Shown here one piece after another: positions 23,801-34,030 of a stretch of 64,000 nucleotides of DNA. The notes under the pieces are model-generated. The model worked only from the letters and a program-made list of their open reading frames with translations, was not told the DNA's origin and did not search any database. Origin of the DNA: Ramazzottius varieornatus (lineage: Eukaryota > Tardigrada > Eutardigrada > Parachela > Ramazzottiidae); contig BDGG01000004.1 in the NCBI GenBank assembly GCA_001949185.1, positions 2,856,912 through 2,920,911 of the forward strand, read 5' to 3'. Numbering within the stretch: the stretch's first letter is position 1; each line of letters opens with the position of its first letter. The position numbers and the translations under genes were made by a program.

Positions 23801-26800
23801 TAACTGCTGATCAAATCAAAAGAGCCGTGTCCCGTCGAGAAGGAATTAATCTGTAGCGACGGATGCGTAGTGCGTGATGATGGACAGAGGCTAGTCCTCG
23901 TCAGCATGTTGGTTAGCCGACGGTAATTATGCTCACTGACTCCGAAGATAGCTGATCAAACGAATGGAACACTTGAAATTGATTTATAAGTGACAAGCCG
24001 TCAAGCGGTCGGTGAAGCAGAACACTCTCAATTCTGTGTAATAACGGAGACGGATCTATACACAGCCAGAGAATACCTGTCTTTGGAAGCTAAAGAAAAT
24101 ATGATCGTCGATGGGGCTTTTTTGGGTCGGTTTATCGCAAGAAAGACATAACATGACGAGGGTGTAGATTTTGGCAGACCGCACACTTCTCACTTAATTA
24201 TGCGTTACGCATGTTAGTCGGTTATTATTTCCAACAATAATAGGCGATTTGGAGTGCTGGTTTGATCTTGACTGTAATTATAGTGTGATTGAACGACGCG
24301 GTGTGGCGCTTTACTCTGCTGATTTCACACGTGTGAATGCTCCGTAGCAGCTCGCTAGTCGTTACGGTCTTTCGTGACAAAGCAGATGCGGATCAAATCT
24401 GTGCCACAGGGTTCCCGGATGATTAACGGACTTGGAAGACCTTAAACTTCAAAGCTAGACAAAGAGCGAATCGCACTCAGTTACTTTATGAACTTGGACG
24501 GTTTTCTTATTTCTGGAATGGGTTAAGCGAAAGGCTAAAGATAGTTGCTGGTCCATCGTGAACCCTTTTAAAAAAAATATCAGAGCGATGGCGAAGGACA
24601 GAACGGTGATTTATGAAAGATGTTCTGCCTCCTAAGTACAGTCTGGACTGTTGAGTTTTACAATTCCGACACCCCGCCAAGTTAAACGGCGGAAGATAAT
24701 TATGTGGGTGACGAGGTTCATGTGCGTGGTTTTACGGGTCAAAAATAGCTGGGTGGTGACTAGAAAATGTTTGGGGTCGTTAAGAAGGCGCTATTTGCAA
24801 TTCAACGAGACTGCTCCTTAAAGAAGGTGGGGGTCTTGGAGTTGACGGTCTCTGTAACGACTTATTCATCAATGTATGTTCTTTTCTGGTCGTAGATTAT
24901 GGACGATTACTTCTTGTTCGAGCACAAAAAGGTGAGACGGAGATCAAGGAGGAGCAGCAACTGGGCGCACAAGGATCTCATGGAAAACCCAGAGGCAAGT
25001 CCGTAATAAGTAGCGTACTTTGTTATTAATGCTGCATCTAACAGATGGCGCACAACATCGTAGAACCGTCCGAATTAGACACGCCTTAGTAAGCACATCA
25101 GGCTTTTCCACAATCAGAAACTTCTCCTGGTGAATCTAGCGTGTTTGTAATCATGAGTTTCTGCAGATTGATTAGAAAGATTGAAAATCGCAATAATATG
25201 AGACGTGCAGCGAACGTCTCAGTTGACTCGTTTTTGATCGTTATGGTAGTTGAGTTCCAGTGCTTGAAATTTCGACAATTTCAAGGATCACTATTCATCG
25301 CACGCATCAACGTGCCGTTTCATCAGATGAGCGTAATTGCTCTGGGAACTGGACCCGTCAAAATACTTGAATAGTGTAATCGACAGCGCGCCTTTGGTGT
25401 CGAAGAATTTAAACAGGTAAAAAAAGGCCGCAATGATGTAACCCAAGACTAAACACTGATAACTTGAATAAGTGCAGAGATGAGGTGCTCATCCGGTGGC
25501 AGACCAAGTTGTCAACTTTGATGACCTATTAGAAGCCCTTTAGGAGCTTTTTACGATAGGCACATTGCAGGAAATAAATGACGCATCTGCGTAACATGGC
25601 TGCATGGCGACCTTGCCATACATGTACCTCGAAATTTTACAACTAACTTATATTACGACGGAAGTATCCTACTTCCATAAAAGTGGGACTGAGTCGCAGT
25701 ATGACATACCAGAAGCAACGAATTACCCATGGCAGTCTGAATGTAAACTACCAAGGATACAAACACTGTGTAATCTCGGAAGCAGTACGAGCGGTGGTAC
25801 TGTTGGTAGCGTACCCTTATGATGTTTACTAGACAGATCTGATTATTCAGGTTCACTGGGCACAGCAGCAGGTGATCAAGAAACGCACAAAGAGAGACTT
25901 CGGAGGTCGCTCTCATTATCATTCCCATCAAAAGTCTTTCGACGATATATTCAACGATCCCGGTAGGTCCCCCAAAACATATCTCTGCATGCCATGAATC
26001 TTGTCGGAAATTCTGATCTGGTTTCTTCTGTTGTAGAATGGCCGCAAATGTGGTACTTGGTAAGTTAACGATTTCCACCAGCTCTTGAAACTAACCCCGG
26101 TGCGGGTTCTTACTGTCCGCGCCTTGTAGAATCGTGGAGATGGTCTGGACATGAACGTTCAGAAAGCCTGGCAAATGGGATATACCGGAAAAGGTGTAGT
26201 CGTCACAATTCTAGACGACGGCTTAGAAAAGGATCATCCCGATATCCATGGGAATTACGACGCTTTCGCAAGTTACGACGTCAATGGTCACGATCACGAT
26301 CCTCAGCCGCGATACGATCCCTCGGTAAGTAGCGCCATGTACGAGTACTGACTTTCAAAGTGCAGGATAATGGTGTCGTTATTTGCATGGGCATCATCTG
26401 ATAAAGCCCTGTTCTTCCAGAATACTAATCGACATGGAACACGATGTGCCGGAGAAGTTGCAGCTCAAGCGAATAATAGCAATTGTGTAGTCGGCATCGC
26501 CTTCAACGCTCGGATCGGAGGTTCGTACAGCTAGTCGTAGCTCATTCGAGTGACAAATTTACTAAACTCGTAAATATTATTCCATTTCCAGGTGTGCGAA
26601 TGCTTGATGGGTAAGTCGCTGAGGCATTACGTACGTCTGCGTTCTGTTGGATTGTGGAGTTGACCCCTGTTTATTTCGTAGTGACGTCACCGATGCAGTT
26701 GAGGCTCAAAGCGGTATGTATGGGTCTTTATAAAAATTTTCCGAAATGACACTCCGAATGAGTGTTCGATGTGACAGTGTTTTGTAGACTAAAGTGGTTT

Positions 26801-29800
26801 CGTTTTTCCAGTTGGACTGAATCCACAACACATCGATATTTACAGCGCCTCATGGGGACCTGATGATGATGTGAGCTTCGATTATTCAGCATAATTTCTC
26901 AGTCAAGCATATTCAGCATAATTTCTCAGTAAATCACTTGGTATGCTGACGACTACTTTCGTTGCAGGGTAAAACGGTTGATGGTCCAGCCTTTCTGACG
27001 AAACGAGCGTTTGTTACTGGGGTGCAGAAGGGACGCGGAGGTTTAGGTGTGAAAAAATACCATAGCTCTTCATGATGTCCCTGAAAAAGTATGATCTGAC
27101 CTTCACCCTGTTATTCAGGTTCTATCTATATCTGGGCTTCCGGGAACGGTGGTCGAGATGGTGATAGTTGCAACTGTGATGGTTACACAAACAGTATTCA
27201 AACTTTGAGCATCAGCAGCGCCACAGACAATGGACATGTGCCTTGGTATTTGGAGAAATGCTCTAGGTACGACTGGTCTTCAGCTTCATTCTTTCTGTTG
27301 TCAACTTAAACCTTCCGGTTTGTAGTACGATGTCGACAACATACAGTAGCGGTTCGTCCTCCGAACGGCAGATCCTGACGACAGACTTACACCATAAATG
27401 TACGGCGAGCCATACCGGCACTTCCGCCTCCGCTCCCTTGGCTGCCGGGATAATTGCCTTGGCTCTGGAAGCCAACCCCAAGCTGACATGGCGGGATGTC
27501 CATCATCTCGTGGTTCGAACTGCTCGGAAAGCCAACTTAAAAGCCAACGATTGGGTGACCAACGCCGTGGGAAGAAATATCTCGCACTCCTTCGGATATG
27601 GGCTGATGGACGCGCTAGCGATGGTCAACCTGGCCAAAAATTGGAAACGAGTTGGAGACCATCATCGTTGTGTCACCACCTACTCTCAAAGAAATCTGTA
27701 TGTATGGGTAGCTAAATGACCTTGAAAGGAAAGGCTTGTGATGTTTCTGTGTTTCGTCTTTCAGACGCATCCCGACAAGCGACCAAGGTAGTCTGATCTT
27801 GGTCTTGAATACGGATGGATGTCGCCATGCCGTACAGCATGTCAAGTATCTGGAACATGTTCAGGCTCAGATAACGTTGTCAGCTGCCAAAAGGGGTGAC
27901 ATTGAAATTGAATTGACATCTCCCCAAGGTAAAGATGTCGTTTTAGTGAGTGTCAGCACGGAAACCCTTCTGTCACTCATCAGCTCAACGAGATTTTTGT
28001 TGTTCTGTTCGTTAACACTCCTGTGTTTCGAATAGGTACAAAATCCACACTTTTACAACCTCGAGCACGGGACAACGGACGTCAAGGATTTCATCAGTGG
28101 CCCTTCATGTCCGTGTTCTACTGGGGCGAAATATCGTACGGAAACTGGACACTCGAGATAAAGAACGTGGGACAGTTCTCTGGTGCGAACAGTCGGAACT
28201 CGTGATAGATTTGGACAAGTTTTGCCTCTTTGAAACTTTCTCTTTGACTTTGTCTCGCTTTTGCAGGATGGGGAAATTTATATGAATGGACCCTCATCAT
28301 GTACGGTACTGAGGAAGAGCCGCCTTACGATCGAGTTGTAACGAAATACCTAGATAAAGACGACATCCCGGTCAAGGACGACATTTACGAATCCTTTCCC
28401 ACTTCTGGATCTGAAGAAATCTCGTCGGAAATGGAGATCACGTTGACTGGTAAGGTTCGCTGATGTGCTGTATTAGACAACGCAATTGTCATCACTAAGG
28501 CTTCATCGATCAAGAAGAAAGGCATATGCTAGAACCTGGGCCTGGACTGGATTGTCGGATCGCTGGACCTGGACTCTGGATTTCGCCTAGATCTGGATTC
28601 TGTATCTGGACTACAGATCCGCGGAACGCCGAAAAACGGCGGGAAAAACCAAATATATTTCCTTCGTTTTTAACAAAAAACCGCAGACGTAGATGCACAA
28701 TGAGTTGTAGGATAAGTATTTCAGATTGTAACAACTCGCGAGGTTCCCCTCGGACTACTCAATGACAGCATGGCGTAAGGCTACCACTGGTCTCACAAAC
28801 GGTCAAGGACTTGCAATTTCAGTGAATACTCGGATAAACGTTTAATCAAAATTGGTAAATAATTGCTTGTCGTCCAAACACTTGGGGAATCTTTGAAAAT
28901 TGATTATCGATCAATGGTGAGAAGCCGAACGCTGAATATGGGCTCTGGGCGGAGCTCCTCAGAAGTCTGGGGTCACGGCGTAGAGACATAATCGAGGAAA
29001 TTTGGACAAGGGCCATGGTAGCTCAAGGGTAGGGGACGCGGCCTGGGCAAATGCTAAAACCAGGGCCTGGACTGGATCGGTGGATCCCTGTATCTGGATT
29101 CTGTATCTGGATTTCCCTGGATCTGTACTCTGTATCTGGACTGACGTACATTTTAAAAATTAAAAATACAATATGCAGCCGAAAATTTTCCGAATAATAT
29201 TCTACAAAAATGGAATGTTGTCTCTGTACGTAAATTCACATAACTACGCAGTAACGGCCACCGATGCAACTCGACCGGCTTATCACGCTCCTAATGTTGA
29301 GACCGTGAAGGGCGCCAGTCTGCAACAGAACAACAAAGCTGCAGGGAGATAGATTTTTTACAGACAATGAAGTGAAGGACCAGCCTTAAATGAGAAATCT
29401 TCTGGCGCTCACACGACAGCGATATTGCTTCATCAGTGTCTGATGCACAAATGCAATAACGGTCGACGTTTTGTTCCTCATTTCCGTCTTTTTGATACTG
29501 TTATTTGAAACGTAATCCGATATTTTCGTGAGTGTTATTCTGCCTCTTGGTCGCCACTTTTGGGTCATAGAGGAGTCATCCAGCGGAAATGAGGCCGAAA
29601 ACGACAGCAGAGAGAAAAAAATTTTTGTCATTCACCTGTCACCTCCGTTTTAAAATATGATAGTCCAGATACAGAGTACAGATCCAGGCGTAATCCAGAT
29701 ACAGGGATCCACCGATCCAGTCCAGGCCCTGGTTTTAGCATCTGCCCGCGGCCTGCCATGTGGAGGCCAAGAAATTTCAAGAAAAATCTGAAGGCCTCTC

Positions 29801-30431
29801 TTGCCCTTGTCAAATTTCATCAGCTGTGCCTCTACCCCATGACCCCAGACTTCTGAGGAACCTTGCCCACAGCCCATATTTAATCGAATTTTCCGCTCAT
29901 TTATCTTAAAAACTCACTGTATCCGCCACAGCACGTTTTTGATTTTGATTCCATAAAGGAGAACTGATAAAACATGTAGCCCGTGAAATTTTGTGGTTGA
30001 TCAAGGGTAATTTGAGCGTAGTGTTCCGAGCCTTACGCCATTTTGCCGTCAAGTTGCTGGAACTACGTCTGCGGTTCTCTGCCACAGAAAACAAGTGTTT
30101 GGTTTTTGCTGCCGTTCTCCGGCATTTTGCGGATGCGGTCCAGATACCGAGTCCAAATCCAGGCGAAATGCAGTCCAGGCCCAGGTTTTAGAACATGCTA
30201 TCACGAACCACGCATCGACAGTTCTGACAGAGTGTTCTGATTGCAGCAACCTCAGCGTACTATGATACGGAGGTGAGGAAGAAGGTTACCGTAGTTCCCA
30301 CCCGAGACTACACAGACCCTATGGACTCCTGGACAAACAAGCATCAGTTTTCCGGAAGTACAGCAGTGTCCACCGGTTGGACAGCTTGTGTTACGATTGT
30401 GTTTCTTTTGTTCCTTCGCTCAGCGCTCTGA
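20812..30431 (+). CDS. Fur1: Furin-type proprotein convertase, membrane-anchored, no Cys-rich region
   Basis: Exons: 20812-21180, 24896-24994, 25851-25962, 26037-26059, 26130-26324, 26421-26520, 26592-26610, 26682-26713, 26812-26870, 26968-27040, 27119-27266, 27326-27697, 27765-27928, 28036-28182, 28267-28449, 30247-30431 (2280 nt, 759 aa). An N-terminal membrane segment ([20 protein letters not shown]) precedes the prodomain ([20 protein letters not shown]), which ends in the autocleavage site KKRTKR|D. Catalytic residues: Asp in [12 protein letters not shown], His in RHGTRCAGE, oxyanion Asn in WASGNGG, Ser in [13 protein letters not shown]/homo-B domain follows ([18 protein letters not shown] to [12 protein letters not shown]). 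The protein then runs into an acidic linker and a terminal hydrophobic stretch ([11 protein letters not shown]) without furin Cys-rich repeats. The intron after 24994 reads GAG|GCAAGT, a GC-AG intron. The enzyme cleaves secretory precursors after paired basic residues in the Golgi. A further untranslated 5' exon is likely. Confidence -1.
21181..24895 (+). other. First large intron of the furin gene (3.7 kb)
   Basis: Far longer than the usual 50-100 bp introns here. It contains one hairpin repeat copy (21272-21326) and otherwise unremarkable sequence with short random frames. No nested gene was recognised. It separates the exon ending in EFGFEFVTQ from the exon starting [12 protein letters not shown]. 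Enhancers may lie here, but nothing in the sequence proves it. Confidence -1.
21272..21326. repeat. Dispersed hairpin repeat, copy 2
   Basis: CTCAAGTGGCGCAG, then about 27 nt, then CTTGTGCCACTTGA. The arms are nearly perfect reverse complements (TCAAGTGGCRCA). Same core as the copies near 15271 and 41199. Confidence -1.
24995..25850 (+). other. Furin intron 2 (GC-AG), 856 bp
   Basis: Starts GCAAGT and ends TTATTCAG. The frame is only kept with this donor: ...DLMENPE joins [16 protein letters not shown]. No embedded gene or repeat was recognised. Confidence -1.
28519..30200. mobile_element. Nested palindromic repeat element, about 1.7 kb, inside a furin intron
   Basis: Two blocks are each followed later by an inverted copy, in the order A-B-B'-A'. 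A (about 28525-28780) carries CCTGGGCCTGGACTGG, TCTGTATCTGGACTACAGAT, ACCGCAGACGTAG and GGCGTAAGGC; its reverse copy is about 30030-30195. B (about 28936-29140) carries CCTCAGAAGTCTGGGGTCA, CCAGGGCCTGGACTGGATCG and GTACTCTGTATCTGGACT; its reverse copy is about 29660-29880. A and B also share the GGCCTGGACTGG and TGTATCTGG motifs, so one arose from the other or both derive from one repeat. The centre (29150-29650) has no convincing ORF. Likely two inverted insertions of a non-autonomous DNA element, one nested inside the other. Confidence -1.
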
Positions 30432-31438
30432 CCTACGCCCCCCGAATCCTGAAACTCTACTCGAGGCCTGCCATTGCGGACCAAACGCTTACTCATTTCC
30501 GTGTTCTCGTCTTGCTGGGGACACTTGTGATATTTTCTTTTTGTATTTATTTTAACATTTACCTGCAGAAATGTTCTTCTGCAGCCAAAGGTCTTTGTTA
30601 TCTGTTTTCAAGCTAACATTCCAGTTTCAAAATTTAAAGCGGTTTTATGTCCAGTAGTATTTTTTTTGCGGCAGGTTTCCGGTTTAAAAATGGTTCAGTT
30701 TTTGTCGTTGTTACAGTTTTAGATTTTATCGGTGTTGAGTACTCACTGTGAAATTGAACTTCAGAGTGACCGGGGACTTCCGGCGGGTTTGTTTGTAGAG
30801 CTTCGGGTTTGAAAAGTTTGGAAAGATCGTGCTTTATTTTAAAGGCGCACTCCGTTAAGAAACCTCGACTTGGTGTACACGCACGACGGGAAATTATGGA
30901 GCCAGTAAAAATTATGGGACCAGGCCTTTTCGCTACGCGGTACGGAAGCACGCAGTAATTCACGGAAGCAATTCGTAGTAATGCACTCTTGGACACATTT
31001 CTACGTTTGAATTACCCTTTTGCCGTCTTTTCCGCCTGGTCCCATAATTTCTCGTAGTGCGTGTACCCTCAGAATCCGGAACTTTGGCCGGAAGGATCTG
31101 TCTCCGTACACAGAACTCCCGCTTCCCATAAACCGTGGAACTTCCTATTCCAAGCGGAAATAATCACCAGCGTTTTGCCCAGGTAGCGAAGCGGAATCAA
31201 CAGTTGCGACTTGTGGCTCGGGCCAATGAGGATCATGGTTTTCGCGCTTTCGTATGGGCAGTCTCTCTGGCATGGGGAAACCCCGGCTCGCTGTTGCCAC
31301 GCCCAGTGCTGTCACTGCTGTGTTCATAGAATCAGTCTAACGGCTCTTCCCTTTAGTTGCAACGTTGTCTGTTTCACGCGATTTGTTCTGAATTTCCGTT
31401 TTACTCCTAAGTTAAGAAATAAGCGCTATTGCGTGAAA
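30432..31438. other. Intergenic, no supported gene
   Basis: The 3' flank of the furin gene and upstream region of the Gly/Ser-rich gene. A frame at 30377-30616 overlaps the end of furin in another frame and is not part of it. A minus-strand frame at 30634-30996 has no domain support. Confidence -1.
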
Positions 31439-32331
31439 ATGTCTTCTTCTTCAGGACAAACCAAAAGCGCCGCCGCGGGTGAGGATGCTGGAGTCAAGTC
31501 GAACGATCACAGCGGCAAGGAATCGGATGCCGTTGGAAGCCGCGGTAAACAAGATGGATGCCATCCTTCCCGTCTCGAAAGTCGACATTTATAAGTAGTG
31601 GTGCTTTATTGTAGGGAAGTCCAACACCGGCCAAGGTGGACAGGACGGAGGTACCACTGGCAACACCGGCGGAAATCAGTCCGGTAATTCCGGTAGCTCG
31701 GGATCCGGTGGGAGCGGCGGTAGCCAGCAAGGAGGAGATAGCAGCAACAAGTCTGGAGGCAACCAGGGCGGCAACAAGTCTGGATCCTCTGGAAGCGGCC
31801 AAAGTGGTAACCAGTCTGGAGGGAGCTCCGGCAGCAGCGGAGATTCCGGAAACCAAGGAGGCAACAGCTCTGGGTAAGTTCCGCGCCATATCGAGCAATC
31901 AACAGGTTACCGTGTAAAGTCACTGCTACCGACGCATTAGACCGTTTGCGAAAACGCAAAAACCTGTTGTGGCAAATAAGTTATGGTAAATCATGTTATG
32001 ATAATCCATGTTGTAAAGCCTGTGAACGTACGAATTTTGTACGTAACGGTAACATGAGTTGCCCTAACAAGATTCTGCATTTCCGTAATCGATCTATCGA
32101 ATAGACAGTATAAAAGTATTCTTTTGTTTTGAGTGGTTGTGCCTCTGCAGAAACCAACACGGCGGCGGACAAGGATCCAAGGGTTCGTCGGGGGGTTCGG
32201 GAGGATCTTCCGGCAGCGACGACAAGGAAGCTCGTCTAGAGGCGCAGCGTCAGCGAGAAACTTACCAAGAAGGAGACTTGCCTTCTCCATTGGGCACCGG
32301 AACTACTGGTCAAGGACATCCTCAGTTGTAA
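31439..32331 (+). CDS. Gly/Ser/Asn/Gln-rich disordered protein, 181 aa
   Basis: Exons: 31439-31544, 31615-31873, 32151-32331 (546 nt), all GT-AG. The start ATG opens MSSSSGQTKSAAAGEDAG. Residues of about 36-145 are almost only Gly, Ser, Asn and Gln with a few Lys and Asp (for example SGGNQGGNKSGSSGSGQSGN), with no hydrophobic core, signal peptide or Cys. The C-terminus changes to a charged, probably helical stretch (DDKEARLEAQRQRETYQEGD) and ends LGTGTTGQGHPQL. This composition matches hydrophilin-type intrinsically disordered proteins and low-complexity RNA-granule or structural proteins. A role in stress protection is speculation. It is not a recognisable LEA, CAHS or SAHS protein by motif. 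The splice phases (1 and 2) keep the low-complexity frame across both introns, which supports a real gene. Confidence -1.
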
Positions 32332-32880
32332 ATATTGTTTCGCTTTGCTGATCGTACTGATCTGTCCATTCGAATCTTCGCCTAATTCCACATACGATGA
32401 ATTCCTATATCGAATTTTTCCTTAACTTCTCGTGTCTCTAATTGTACGTTTTGTACTGCTGACTTGGTTAAATTGAAAGGCTACAAGCCGCTACATTTTG
32501 CTGTGGCTTTACTTTTAAGTTGGCATTACTCTTTGCAAGTGCATTTTCAAGTGAACAAAATTGGACACTCTTTAATGACGTCAGTGTATAGAGCCTGGAA
32601 GAGCTTTCGACCTGGACACTTGCTAGGTTTTTGGCAGGACTGAGTTCAACTTCCTCATGTAAGCTCGATCGGTCTGTTCCGAGGAGCGCAGGTGTATGAG
32701 ATTTTTCTAAATGATCCCAGTGAGCCGACAGTGTTCCCTCTACTTCGTCCAGAAATTGAATTCAAGCCAGATCTGCGGGGGCGTTTTGGACTTCGGAAAC
32801 CGGAAACGAATCAAATGACTGGAAATCACAGTCAAGAGAGCGGTGCCACCCTCTGGCGGTGCTGTGCAGTGGGATGAGAG

Positions 32881-33280
32881 TAGAGCCCTGCAGCAGTAGC
32901 TGAAACCCGTGCTGCTTCTGCACTGCATCCGGTTTCCAGATTCTGCAACTGCACTGCATCTGCATTTTTTGGCTGTCCTCCAGACTGTAACTGCACTGCA
33001 CTGTATTTAAAAATCTAGAATTTCTGCATGTCAACGGAAATACATGTCAAATACATCGTGAACGTGGATGTTTTACGGAGGTTTAAACGCAAAATGGTAC
33101 AGTCCGACCAGAAAAACGATTTTGCTACTGTTTTTGGGGCAACAACAGTATACTGCGGCGAATGGTGCTCCCTTTTTCAAAGCTGCAACTGCATTTTCCC
33201 CCCATTTCGGCGACTGCAACTGCACTGTATTGCAGTAAAATGCAGGGCAGGCAGGACGTACTGCATGTTGCAGGGCTCTA
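32881..33280. mobile_element. hAT-type non-autonomous element (MITE), 400 bp, with 8-bp TSD
   Basis: The left end is TAGAGCCCTGCAGCA and the right end read backwards is TAGAGCCCTGCAACA. Both ends are flanked by the direct repeat GATGAGAG (32873-32880 and 33281-33288), a perfect 8-bp target-site duplication as made by hAT transposases. The interior repeats TGCAACTGCACTGCA-like words near both ends, as subterminal transposase sites often do. No ORF of transposase type is present. Confidence -1.
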
Positions 33281-33326
33281 GATGAGAGTCATGAGACAAC
33301 ATGAACCGACAACATGAACCGTACAA

Positions 33327-33483
33327 TTGAGGGATTGCGGAAACCTGTCAGCGACGAGGCGTCAGGATCAGGAGGTCCATCCACTGATTCATTGATGCTC
33401 TGCCAATGTTGTCGTTTTTTTGAATGGATTTTCTGATCCTGATCCTGACGCCTCGTTCCAGACAGGTTTCCGCAGTCTCTTGA
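33327..33483. repeat. Hairpin inverted repeat, about 157 bp
   Basis: The left arm contains GGATTGCGGAAACCTGTC and ACGAGGCGTCAGGATCAGGA. The right arm read backwards contains GACTGCGGAAACCTGTC and ACGAGGCGTCAGGATCAGGA. About 50-nt arms and a loop of about 55 nt. Probably a small foldback element. Confidence -1.
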
Positions 33484-34030
33484 ATATATGATGCGTCACC
33501 AGCGTGATAACCACAACACTTCGTTATTCGCGCTGTGTTTTCACTCTTCTCATCTCACCCTCGTAGACGTCGTCGTAGTCTTTTAAAGCTTTCCGCAAAC
33601 TCCCGTAGATTCATCCACTACTGTGAGAATCTTAGCACTGGCGTCAGGCCCTACGGAACTTGAAGGTCGCATGCATACTGTACAATTCGCCAAGCTTGGT
33701 GGATGCTGGGAGAAGCTTGTTAGGTTAGTTGTCTATCTGTAACCTGTTTTCTGTGCTGATGTTGAATTGATGGTGTTTTCTCAAACAGGTGGTCGCGTCG
33801 GATGTTTCCAATCGCCTCGCACGATATTGTTGCTGGATCGTTGATGCCCGCTGCTGTTCGCGCCGTAATGGTGCAGAATTGGAAAGCGATGCGAAGATCG
33901 GCCGAAAGAGCTGTAACGATATGCTGACTGCCGGAAGGATGTCCGAATGCTTGTATATCGGAGTAATGACGGGTTTCGGGCGCTTGATGTGACTATCGCC
34001 TCTTAGTAATCCGATGTTCGTTGGTGAAAT

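Larger units (their letters stand above)
32332..34030. other. Intergenic with two inverted-repeat elements
   Basis: Holds the hAT-type MITE at 32881-33280 and a hairpin element at 33327-33483. The rest (33490-34030) is the upstream region of the MAPKBP1/WDR62 gene; no coding exon was supported before the ATG at 34031. Confidence -1.

Noticed and set aside
30377-30616. Frame with hydrophobic C-terminus as the tail of furin
   Set aside because: The last furin exon is in another frame and stops at 30431; no splice site switches frame.
31494-31959. Minus-strand frames of 117-134 codons
   Set aside because: They are complements of the low-complexity Gly/Ser coding exon, where GC-rich repeats keep several frames open.
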